Position numbers and translations under genes: made by a program. From Promethearchaeota archaeon (GTDB lineage: Archaea; Asgardarchaeota; Lokiarchaeia; Sigyniarchaeales; SOKP01): DNA of 13,290 bases. Positions 1 to 6,861 of the stretch are shown here, piece after piece. The DNA lies in assembly GCA_016840695.1 (NCBI GenBank), contig JAEORV010000009.1:1-13290 (forward strand), in the 5' to 3' direction. The notes beneath the pieces were generated by a model, which did no database searches, was not told the origin of the DNA, and saw only the letters and a program-made list of their open reading frames with translations. The stretch's first letter is position 1. Every line of letters begins with the position of its first letter.

Positions 1-1
1 C

Positions 2-259
2 GCGTATTTTCAAGAAGGGTTGAAGAAAATAGCTGAAGAACCTACAAAATTGCCAATTAAAGACATCAGGGGAAAAGGGCTCTTGATTGCCATTGAATTC
101 GAAGGAAACGCAAGAACATTCGTAGAAGAAATGATGAACAAAGGCTTGCTTGCAAAAGATACTCACATAAATATCATTCGTTTTGCCCCTCCATTAATTA
201 TAAAAACGGAAGAAATTGATTACGCACTGGAAATTATTAGAGAAGTCATTTTAAAGTAA
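2..259 (+). CDS. rocD: Ornithine aminotransferase, C-terminal fragment (5' end outside window)
   Basis: This is the last 85 codons of a class III PLP-dependent aminotransferase, most likely ornithine--oxo-acid transaminase, which converts ornithine and 2-oxoglutarate to glutamate semialdehyde and glutamate. The reading frame is open to the left edge from base 2. The TTG at 20 is an internal Leu codon, not a start. The visible part is the C-terminal small domain. RGKGLL, then GLLAKDTH and IRFAPPL followed by a TEEIDYALEII helix, match the order and wording of the OAT C-terminus; human OAT carries closely similar RGKGLL, GLLAKPTH and IRFAPPLVI segments. The PLP lysine lies upstream, outside the window. 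The gene converges on the anSME gene with 38 bp between stops and has no evident link to the glycan locus. Acetylornithine aminotransferase is the main alternative, but the AKDTH segment favours OAT. Confidence 0.85.
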   Translation, partial: AYFQEGLKKIAEEPTKLPIKDIRGKGLLIAIEFEGNARTFVEEMMNKGLLAKDTHINIIRFAPPLIIKTEEIDYALEIIREVILK

Positions 260-268
260 GCAATGTTT

Positions 269-275
269 AAAAAAA
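269..275 (-). terminator. Short T-run terminator candidate after the anSME gene
   Basis: Reading the minus strand, a run of seven T lies about 23 nt past the anSME stop codon in the 38-bp gap between the convergent anSME and aminotransferase genes. Archaeal transcription can end at such T-runs without a hairpin. A T5 run on the plus strand at 291-295 could serve the aminotransferase. In such AT-rich sequence a T7 is weak evidence. Confidence 0.3.
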
Positions 276-297
276 CAATATTATAGCTTATTTTTAC

Positions 298-1506
298 TTA
301 TCTCATGCAACAATTCTTATACTTTTTCCCGCTACCACACGGGCATGGCTCGTTTCGACCAATCTTTTTTACCTTGATTGGAGTCGTGATGTTTAAATGT
401 TGTCCGGCTCTCACTTCTTTTGCCAACACCACAAAACTTGGAAGCGCATGTGTATAAAATTTTTTCCATCCTTTACACAACACGCTTAAGGTTTTTGAAG
501 ATTGAGGACCACCAACTCGATTTTTTTGACAACCTCCATGACATAATTTTAGATAAGAGCAAGTGTTACATTCATCATTCCACATGGTTTTCTGACGTCC
601 AAAATGTAGGTAAGTTGGAGATTTCAAAAACTCCTCCCAGGTGCCCGTCAATACGTTCCCAATTAATAGTTCTTTCCTGACAAAAAAATCGCAAGGAAAT
701 ACATTGCCATCATGTTCGACAACAAAATACTGGCAACAATTGTCTTGCATAGAGCACACATTATAACGGTTGTATACTAAAAATTCCAAAATCGAATCAA
801 AAACACGGATTGAAATTTTATTCACGTCCTCTTTTATCCATTCATCAAATATCTCGCAGAGAAATTCTCCCCATTCTTCTCCTGTTATTGAAAAGGGATA
901 AGGATTGTTATTTTCGTCGTATTCCACGCACGGAATATATTGGTGGTAGAAATATCCTTTTTCCTTGTGATAATTGTAAATTTCCTTCGCTTTTTTCACG
1001 GTTAGGTTGTTAACAAGGGTGAGTATATTAAATTCTACCTTATTTCGTTTTAAATTTTCTATACCGCGCATTACCAGAGCGTGAGTAGGCTTCTGACGAA
1101 TGGTCTTCCTGTAATGATCGTGAAGGTATTCAGGACCGTCAAGGCTCACTCCGAGAAGGAACTTGTATTCTCCGAAAAACTTGGCCATTTCATCGGTAAT
1201 GAGCGTACAATTGGTTTGCAATCCATTTTGGACGATCGTTCCCGGTTTTCCATATTTTTGTTGGAGCTCCACGACCTTTTTAAAAAACTTCAAGCCCATT
1301 ATCGTAGGTTCTCCTCCCTGCCATCCAAACGCGTAAGAATTACCTTGATTCGTCCTCATGTAGCTTGCTATCATTGCTTCTAATACTTCATCTGACATGC
1401 GAGGCACGTGTTCAAGACCATTTAAATGGTCAATGTAAAAGCAATATTCGCATCTCAAGTTGCAATCTGCTGAGGCTGGTTTTATCAGTAACGAGAATGG
1501 TTTCAT
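298..1506 (-). CDS. Anaerobic sulfatase-maturating enzyme (radical SAM/SPASM) with C-terminal SEC-C motif
   Basis: This radical SAM enzyme (402 aa) converts the active-site Cys or Ser of sulfatases to C-alpha-formylglycine without oxygen. The radical SAM cluster ligands are C15-x3-C19-x2-C22. The SAM-binding GGEP is at 64-67 inside WQGGEPTI. The SPASM region supplies two auxiliary [4Fe-4S] clusters, with C251, C257, C272, C313, C316, C322, C326 and C344 in the spacing typical of anSMEs. D273, directly after C272 in PCDFF, corresponds to the catalytic base known in characterised anSMEs. The unusual part is the tail (about 382-402), a complete SEC-C zinc motif (CPCGSGKKYKNCC, 388-400), which makes the protein longer than the roughly 370-aa Clostridium enzyme. 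The ATG at 1506 has a TATA-like box about 26-33 nt upstream. Its clients are presumably the two Cys-type sulfatases at 3288-4775 and 6862-8454. Confidence 0.93.
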   Translation of the reverse strand: MKPFSLLIKPASADCNLRCEYCFYIDHLNGLEHVPRMSDEVLEAMIASYMRTNQGNSYAFGWQGGEPTIMGLKFFKKVVELQQKYGKPGTIVQNGLQTNCTLITDEMAKFFGEYKFLLGVSLDGPEYLHDHYRKTIRQKPTHALVMRGIENLKRNKVEFNILTLVNNLTVKKAKEIYNYHKEKGYFYHQYIPCVEYDENNNPYPFSITGEEWGEFLCEIFDEWIKEDVNKISIRVFDSILEFLVYNRYNVCSMQDNCCQYFVVEHDGNVFPCDFFVRKELLIGNVLTGTWEEFLKSPTYLHFGRQKTMWNDECNTCSYLKLCHGGCQKNRVGGPQSSKTLSVLCKGWKKFYTHALPSFVVLAKEVRAGQHLNITTPIKVKKIGRNEPCPCGSGKKYKNCCMR

Positions 1507-1531
1507 GAGCTTCTTTTAATAAATAATGCAA

Positions 1532-1539
1532 TATATAAG
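1532..1539 (-). promoter_or_regulatory. TATA-like box for the anSME gene
   Basis: On the minus strand CTTATATA lies 26-33 nt before the anSME ATG (1506). That is the distance expected for an archaeal box A serving a leaderless or very short-leader mRNA (predicted start near 1506-1510). The surrounding 120 bp is nearly all A/T, so chance matches are easy. No strong Shine-Dalgarno sequence precedes the ATG, which agrees with a leaderless mRNA. Confidence 0.4.
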
Positions 1540-1592
1540 ATTATAATAATAAAGAATATTTTATTCTTCTTCAAGATGATCAAAAATGCAAC

Positions 1593-1618
1593 TATAATGG
1601 TCATTAAATGATATAAAG
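1593..1618 (+). promoter_or_regulatory. AT-rich promoter candidate for the DUF1805 gene
   Basis: This stretch precedes the DUF1805 ATG at 1629. It holds TATAAT at 1593-1598 (31-36 nt upstream), ATTAAATG at 1603-1610 and ATATAAAG at 1611-1618. The first or second is at a workable distance for a TATA box and a leaderless transcript. No Shine-Dalgarno sequence is visible before the ATG. Which element is used cannot be decided from sequence. Confidence 0.25.
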
Positions 1619-1628
1619 CTGATATAAT

Positions 1629-1937
1629 ATGCCTATAAATATTTCACCAGTTAATGCAAGAGGAGGTGCTGCGAGCGGAATTTCTGTTGTTTGGGACGAT
1701 GGACAGTTTGTCGTGATAAGTGCTCCCAAAGGATTAGTTGCGTGCGGGGCAATCGATGCAGATGTAATGGATAAAGCGAACTTGGCGGTTGCGGTTTCTG
1801 AGGGAACGATTGAACATCCCCTTGTGACTCCTGATGACTTATTAAACGCAAAAATCATGAGAATAACTTCAAAAGCAATGGAATTGGGGATAGAAATTGG
1901 AATGAGTGGTCAAGAAGCCCTTGAAAAGTTGTTCTAA
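1629..1937 (+). CDS. DUF1805 family protein (YunC-like), function unknown
   Basis: This 102-aa soluble protein has no signal peptide or membrane segment. I recognise it as DUF1805 (the YunC family of Bacillus, widespread in archaea). It has a beta-rich N-terminal half, then the family hallmark KGLVACGAIDADVMDK (34-49) with the conserved Cys39, then AVAVSEG (53-59) and a helical tail that begins at the conserved TPDDLLNAKI region and ends with GMSGQEALEKL. No biochemical role is established for the family. The ATG at 1629 is preceded by an in-frame AT-rich region with no better start. The gene is divergent from the anSME gene and its stop lies 4 bp from the stop of GH4 glycosidase A. It therefore sits inside the sulfated-glycan locus on the opposite strand, which may or may not be functional. 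Confidence 0.85.
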   Translation: MPINISPVNARGGAASGISVVWDDGQFVVISAPKGLVACGAIDADVMDKANLAVAVSEGTIEHPLVTPDDLLNAKIMRITSKAMELGIEIGMSGQEALEKLF

Positions 1938-1941
1938 TCCC

Positions 1942-3258
1942 TCATTTAAAATCAGGTAAATATTTCTTTTGCAATTCAAACATTTCGTCAAAAATGTTCT
2001 CTGCCATTTCAAAGCTTCCGACATTCGGATTAATGGCAAGAGCTGTTATGGCTAACTCTTTAGATTGGTTTAGCACGGCATCTACAACCACGTCTTGAAC
2101 GGACGCCTCAATGCGTAATATCGCCGCAATATCGCTTGGTAAGGTTCCATATTTAATTCCATGAACGCCCTTCTTATTTACTAACGCAGGACCCTCTACA
2201 ATTAAATCTTGAGGCAAGTTTTCTATAAATCCATCGTTTGGGTAATTTACAGAACTCTCGTAAGCATTAGCGTCAGTTATGATTTCTTCGATGATCGGGA
2301 TTGCTCTTTCCCCGGGTGTTGCTTGAGGTAAAAATCCCCTTCTTGGAATCTTTCCCCGTTTCAATATCTTATACTTTTTCATTATCTTATCGTGTAAACC
2401 CGTTCCCACCTGTTCACCGTACTCGACATAACTTTCTTGAGGCTCTAGAAATTCGTGAGCAAATTGTAAATATTCTCCCATGTGGTTGTCTCCTGCGTGT
2501 GGCCAGAATTTAAACCTTTTATAGACCTCAAACGATAACGTGGAAATTTCCCATTTATTTTCTTTTTCTTTAAAATGCTCTAAAGCCCGAGCATTAAATT
2601 CAGGTATTAGATCCTTTCCAGTTTTTGAATCTTCTAGACCCATTAAAAACCCGAAGTGATTCAAGCCAACAACAGTTAATTTTAAGTCTTCTATTGGCAT
2701 ATTGATGATATTTGGAAGGTGATGATTGAGTATTGCTATTTGATGGCAGAGCCCAATACATTTAATTTCCGAAGTCCTCTTAATTGCTAGATTGATATAG
2801 GGAAGTGGATTTGAATAATTTATGAATAAAGCATCGGGACATATTTTTTCGGCATCTTTAACAATCTCGATTATTGGAAGTATGTTTCTAAAGGCTTGAA
2901 ATATTCCTCCTGGTCCCCCACACTCTCCCATTATTTGCGTTGATCCGTGTTTTCTTGGAATCTTGTAATCCTGCCACCAATGCGTGAAGCGAGGACCATG
3001 AGTTATGGAATTTATTATGAAATCAGCGTCTTTAAACGCTTCTTTTCTGTTTGTCGTCCTTTCCAAGGTAATCTTGTTGCCTTTAATATCGTTTTCAGCA
3101 TCCATCAGCTCAAAAATAATGCCTAATCTTTCCTTGTCGATATCGTGCATCATTATAGTCGCGCCGTCTAATTTATTAGATAAATAGACATCTGTCATTG
3201 TAGATGGCCCGAACATAACACTGCCCGCTCCCACCAGCACAATTTTTGTATCAATCAT
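1942..3258 (-). CDS. GH4 family NAD- and Mn-dependent glycosidase A
   Basis: This 438-aa member of glycoside hydrolase family 4 belongs to a family that cleaves glycosides by transient oxidation at C3 with bound NAD+ and a divalent metal, followed by elimination. The N-terminal Rossmann segment is KIVLVGAGS (5-13), with HDID at 38-41 closing the NAD site. NYSNP is at 147-151. The metal site is C171-H172 in GLCHQI and H201 in GLNHFG. GDNHMGEY (256-263) carries the acidic residue D257 of the active site. The length is normal for GH4. The CHQI signature is not one of those I know for alpha-glucosidase, alpha-galactosidase, alpha-glucuronidase or phospho-glycosidases, so the substrate is open. 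It has an ATG start, with AAAGGT about 7 nt before it. It is the last gene of the minus-strand cluster, 29 bp after sulfatase 1. It has no signal peptide, as expected for an NAD enzyme. Confidence 0.9.
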   Translation of the reverse strand: MIDTKIVLVGAGSVMFGPSTMTDVYLSNKLDGATIMMHDIDKERLGIIFELMDAENDIKGNKITLERTTNRKEAFKDADFIINSITHGPRFTHWWQDYKIPRKHGSTQIMGECGGPGGIFQAFRNILPIIEIVKDAEKICPDALFINYSNPLPYINLAIKRTSEIKCIGLCHQIAILNHHLPNIINMPIEDLKLTVVGLNHFGFLMGLEDSKTGKDLIPEFNARALEHFKEKENKWEISTLSFEVYKRFKFWPHAGDNHMGEYLQFAHEFLEPQESYVEYGEQVGTGLHDKIMKKYKILKRGKIPRRGFLPQATPGERAIPIIEEIITDANAYESSVNYPNDGFIENLPQDLIVEGPALVNKKGVHGIKYGTLPSDIAAILRIEASVQDVVVDAVLNQSKELAITALAINPNVGSFEMAENIFDEMFELQKKYLPDFK

Positions 3259-3287
3259 TTTTTTAACCTTTATTAATAATAATATTA

Positions 3288-4775
3288 CTACAAAAGCTCT
3301 CCTTCAGGAGTAAGTCCAAGACGTTCGTATTGTTCGAGGGGCGCCTCGTTTTCCTTCATCTTTTCAACTAAGAGTTTTATCATTCTCTTTTCTATCTCGG
3401 TGTCTATCAAGGGATTTTCTTGATTAGGATCGTTTTGAAGGTCAAATAGCATTGTTCCATAGTGATGCGAGTTGGATATAAAATTGGTTGTCTTGATTTT
3501 CATCGTCTTACACCTCTTCGTAAACGAAAACGGTTCTGCTAACTCTACTGTTCTCATTTCTCGTAAAGTAAACAATTCTGACATGTGCGTTGGCATAACC
3601 GTGTATTCGTAAAGTGGCGCATTTCTCCGTCTTGCTGGAGCTCTCATATAGATATAACGACCGTCTGTAACATTAACCTGGGCCCCATGATATCCAAAAA
3701 GAGCTGCTTCTCTTACTTTAACATCAGACTCAATCGTGTCTATTAATGATTTTCCCTGCATGTCTTTAGGAATCTCAATTCCAAAAAATTCAAGAATGGT
3801 TGGAGCAAGATCAATTGTTTGTACTAATGCGCTCCTTCTTTCATTTTTTTTTCCAGATCTTGGATCCCAAATAAATAATGGAGTGTGCGCAATTTCGTTA
3901 TATACAGGCTGAACCATTTTTCCCCACCAATCTTTCTCCCCCAATAAAAATCCATGGTCGGTGTTCACGATGAGCATCGTGTCTTTCCACATGTTTTTTT
4001 CATCCATTATATCTAAAACTTTTCCGAGATGATGATCGCACATGCTCACTGACGCAGCGTATTCGTAGCGACAATGCTGAACTTGCTCTGGCGTTTCTTT
4101 CACCATGGTATAGTTAGGCCAGTCAAAATGCGGGCCATTGTAGTCGTGCTTGTACAAGTCCTTGTATTTTTGCTGAGTGAAGTAAGGTTCGTGAGGATCA
4201 AATGTTTCAATATGTAAAAACCAATTATCTTCCTTGTAATTAGTCTCAATAAACTCCAATCCCATTTTAAAAGTAACTGCTTGAGGCTGGTCTTCTTCTT
4301 TTTGCATGTATTTCCTGTTAACCCAATCCTGACGCCAACCAGCCTCGCTCTCTCGCATATTGGGCACGTGTTCGGGAATATTCGGGTCTTTTACTTCTCC
4401 TTTCCATAAATCTCCCTCTTGCCCTCGCGAGATTTCCCATGAACTATATCTATTATGATATGTACATCCTCCATCTTCCCAATAGTGGTAGTGATCGCTT
4501 ACGAGGTGCGTGTAAATCTTTTTCTTCTTCAAGATCTCGGGCGTACTATCATCGAACGGTTCCACAGGGCCCCACGACCGATGTAAGAAATTGTATCTTC
4601 CCGTGTGAATCTCCCTTCTGGCAGGCATGCACGGAAGACTCCCAGCGTAACAATTATCAAAAACAACCGACTTTTCAGCTAATCTCTTGAAATTGGGTGC
4701 GTGAACCCAATCACATCCATAAGGCGGTAAAAAATGTCTGTTTAGCGAATCAAACATGACCATAATTACCCTCAT
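3288..4775 (-). CDS. Sulfatase 1 (type I, Cys-type, CMPAR motif)
   Basis: This alkaline-phosphatase-superfamily sulfatase (495 aa from the ATG) hydrolyses a sulfate ester, probably on a sugar. The formylglycine motif is C49-M-P-A-R53, followed by TGR at 58-60; C49 is the residue the anSME would modify. Metal ligands are D9 near the N-terminus (FDSLN, with Ser at the second Asp position) and D273-H274 in NTDHG. HETFDPHEP-type residues (HIETFDPHEP, 188-197) are also conserved. The C-terminus carries the usual DLQNDPNQENPL segment (445-456). I chose the ATG at 4775 over an in-frame TTG at 4784 because RVIMVMFDS begins the first strand. There is no signal peptide, so it is cytoplasmic. It lies between GH3 and GH4 A, 29 bp before the latter. 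Phosphonate monoester hydrolases share the D...D-H metal pattern and cannot be fully excluded. Confidence 0.92.
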   Translation of the reverse strand: MRVIMVMFDSLNRHFLPPYGCDWVHAPNFKRLAEKSVVFDNCYAGSLPCMPARREIHTGRYNFLHRSWGPVEPFDDSTPEILKKKKIYTHLVSDHYHYWEDGGCTYHNRYSSWEISRGQEGDLWKGEVKDPNIPEHVPNMRESEAGWRQDWVNRKYMQKEEDQPQAVTFKMGLEFIETNYKEDNWFLHIETFDPHEPYFTQQKYKDLYKHDYNGPHFDWPNYTMVKETPEQVQHCRYEYAASVSMCDHHLGKVLDIMDEKNMWKDTMLIVNTDHGFLLGEKDWWGKMVQPVYNEIAHTPLFIWDPRSGKKNERRSALVQTIDLAPTILEFFGIEIPKDMQGKSLIDTIESDVKVREAALFGYHGAQVNVTDGRYIYMRAPARRRNAPLYEYTVMPTHMSELFTLREMRTVELAEPFSFTKRCKTMKIKTTNFISNSHHYGTMLFDLQNDPNQENPLIDTEIEKRMIKLLVEKMKENEAPLEQYERLGLTPEGELL

Positions 4776-4816
4776 ATTTTTCAACGTTTTTTTTTCACTA
4801 TTTTATTTTGATTTTT

Positions 4817-4826
4817 TATGTACATA
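4817..4826. promoter_or_regulatory. Perfect 10-bp palindrome upstream of sulfatase 1
   Basis: TATGTACATA is a perfect inverted repeat in the 58-bp gap between the GH3 stop and the sulfatase 1 ATG, about 42-51 nt before that start. It could be an operator or part of an internal promoter. It is short and AT-rich, so it may also be chance. Confidence 0.2.
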
Positions 4827-4833
4827 CGATTTA

Positions 4834-6777
4834 CTATTCATAAGTCAACCCATGACCAAATTTATAAACAGGATCTTTTGAATCGTAAGGAACATCTTCA
4901 AATTGGTTCTTCACTGCTTCCATGCTTCGGGGTAATTCAAATGGCAATTTTCCCGTGGGTTTAAATTCTCCAAAGATTGCCTCCAATACAATTCCTTGTT
5001 CTGCGCTGAAATTTCCTATTATTGCTGCCGCACTTTCGTCCAACTCTGGAATGACAGCGGGTCTATCCAGATAAATATCAATAATTGTTGGGCATGACGA
5101 TGTTATTTCTTCAAAGTGTTTTATTTTCTTTTTAGCAAAATCTAATTCACCGAGATTGAACATTATATCAAAGATCTCTTTTCGTTTACCTCTATGTGGG
5201 GTTTTAATTCTTAACAATGCAAAATCAGCTTCGTCGAGTGATTTTACTATGGTGGCATATTTTGCTACTTCTTCCTTGTTGAAACCTTCAATGTAGACTT
5301 TACAGTTTTTAGAAAGCGGTAAAGTAGGTTTCCCATTTGTTGCATCATTTTTTAATAAGACTAAAGATTTACGCATTGCATTTCGTCCCGCTTTAACGAA
5401 ATCCGCGTGACCGCGCTTCAATTTGGCGTTTTCTATGTCAATATAAGGATTATCGTATAATCCAAGATCAAAAGTTAGTTTTAAAACGCGCCTAACTGAT
5501 TCATCAATTCGTTCTTCAGAGATCCTACCATCTTTAATTAATTGCAAAAACAATTCAACGCAAATTTCTCCGCCTAGCTGGTCAATTCCTGCATTAAGGG
5601 CCTTTTCGGCGCGCTCTAAAGGATTTAGATGTTCTACACCCCAGCTTGCTGGTATGATGGTGGTACCAAACACTTTAGATGTATTAATAATTCGATAGTC
5701 CGTGTGAACAATTCCCTGAAATCCAAATTTTTCCCTTAATAACATAGTCGTCACATCCTTGTTGAAATTAAATCCTACTTCTTCTACATTTTTAACACCT
5801 AATGGTCTCCCATAGTAAGGCATGACGGCTGCCGCCCCTGCCTCAAAGGCTTTTTTAAATGGCCCTTGATGATAATCAAAATATCCTCCGGGATATACTT
5901 GGTCTTTACCATAGGCGTTATGTGGATCGTGTCCATCTTTCTGAGGACCTCCTCCTGGAAAATGTTTTACACAACACGCAACGCTATCTTTTCCGATTTT
6001 TTCTCCTTGGAATCCTTTAATATAAGCAGCAACCATTTTTCCGGCAAGTTCTGCGTCTTCGCCGAATGTTCCGCTAATTCTTGGCCAACGAGGTTCAGTA
6101 GCTAAATCAGCCATGGGATGAAGTGCAAATCTTATTCCGAGCGCAGTTAGTTCTTGACGGGCGATATTGCCAAATTCTTCTACTAATTTTTCATCTCGTG
6201 TAGCGGCTAATCCGGTAGGATGGGGCCATTTTGAATATCCTTCATAAGCCATTGATGAGGCAAATCTATTACTTGAATCTAAAAGTTCATGTCTTGGATC
6301 TGAACAAATCAAAACAGGAATCCCAAGTCTTCCCCTCTCGGCTAATTTTTGAAGTTTATTATGCCATTCAACAAAATCAGCTGTATTAGTTGATCCCTGT
6401 AAACAAAATGTAGTTATTTTTTTCTCAAGGATAAGTTCACTCGTTCCAATACTCGTAAAATTTGAGGGTTTTTCTAATAAATTGCCATTCATGCCTAAAG
6501 AATGTTGAGGACTAAACATTTGGCCTACTTTTTCTTCGAGAGTCATTTGACTTAATAAATCCTCGACTCGAGCCTCTATTGGTTCTCGGATATCTTCGTA
6601 GATGTCTAATTTGCCATTTTTATTAAGATCGCGATACTTATAACCGTCTTTTTCCAATATTGACGCTTCGGGTCCTAAATTATCGTGTATTCTCTTAACT
6701 TTATCTGAGTATTGAATATTTATGCTAGATTTGCGTTTCTGGATGGTTAAATCCTCTTCTAATTCCTTTTTTTTCAA
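4834..6777 (-). CDS. GH3 family glycosidase (beta-glucosidase/beta-xylosidase type)
   Basis: This 647-aa retaining beta-glycosidase has an N-terminal extension (1-65) ending in an EF-hand-like loop, DLNKNGKLDIYE (50-61), a lead-in seen in one GH3 subgroup. The GH3 barrel starts at VEDLLSQMTLEEKVGQM. Landmarks are RWPRISGTFGED (230-241), KHFPGGG (271-277) with DGHDPH after it, and the nucleophile D360 in GIVHTDY (355-361). The alpha/beta sandwich domain follows (from about 465) and ends with KFGHGLTY (639-646). There is no fibronectin III domain. The start is a TTG at 6777: an in-frame TGA lies just upstream, the next Met is at residue 78 inside the domain, and AAAAGGA precedes it. There is no signal peptide. 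Gaps are 84 bp after sulfatase 2 and 58 bp before the sulfatase 1 ATG. Exact sugar specificity is unknown. Confidence 0.92.
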   Translation of the reverse strand: MKKKELEEDLTIQKRKSSINIQYSDKVKRIHDNLGPEASILEKDGYKYRDLNKNGKLDIYEDIREPIEARVEDLLSQMTLEEKVGQMFSPQHSLGMNGNLLEKPSNFTSIGTSELILEKKITTFCLQGSTNTADFVEWHNKLQKLAERGRLGIPVLICSDPRHELLDSSNRFASSMAYEGYSKWPHPTGLAATRDEKLVEEFGNIARQELTALGIRFALHPMADLATEPRWPRISGTFGEDAELAGKMVAAYIKGFQGEKIGKDSVACCVKHFPGGGPQKDGHDPHNAYGKDQVYPGGYFDYHQGPFKKAFEAGAAAVMPYYGRPLGVKNVEEVGFNFNKDVTTMLLREKFGFQGIVHTDYRIINTSKVFGTTIIPASWGVEHLNPLERAEKALNAGIDQLGGEICVELFLQLIKDGRISEERIDESVRRVLKLTFDLGLYDNPYIDIENAKLKRGHADFVKAGRNAMRKSLVLLKNDATNGKPTLPLSKNCKVYIEGFNKEEVAKYATIVKSLDEADFALLRIKTPHRGKRKEIFDIMFNLGELDFAKKKIKHFEEITSSCPTIIDIYLDRPAVIPELDESAAAIIGNFSAEQGIVLEAIFGEFKPTGKLPFELPRSMEAVKNQFEDVPYDSKDPVYKFGHGLTYE

Positions 6778-6847
6778 TTTAATTCATTCCTTTTTTTATT
6801 TCTATTATTTTGAATTTTTATTGACTCTTATCATTAACAATTTGTTG

Positions 6848-6858
6848 AGGTTTAACCT
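6848..6858. promoter_or_regulatory. Inverted repeat after the sulfatase 2 gene
   Basis: AGGTT-T-AACCT is an inverted repeat with a single central base. It lies 3 bp past the sulfatase 2 stop, in the 84-bp gap before GH3. The one-base spacer rules out a normal RNA hairpin loop, so if functional it is more likely a protein-binding site than a terminator. The gap otherwise holds only AT-rich sequence, with AAAAGGA just before the GH3 start. Confidence 0.2.
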
Positions 6859-6861
6859 ATC

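Noticed and set aside
20..259. A complete small gene starting at the TTG at 20
   Set aside because: The frame stays open to the left edge and the codons before 20 read naturally into the aminotransferase; the TTG is an internal Leu codon.
300..356. A SecA fragment suggested by the CPCGSGKKYKNCC motif
   Set aside because: The motif is in frame with and continuous with the anSME; no other SecA sequence is present.
1604..1858. An 84-aa frame on the minus strand over the DUF1805 gene
   Set aside because: It lies wholly antisense to a recognisable conserved protein, has Ser/Thr/Pro-rich low-quality composition and matches no family I know.
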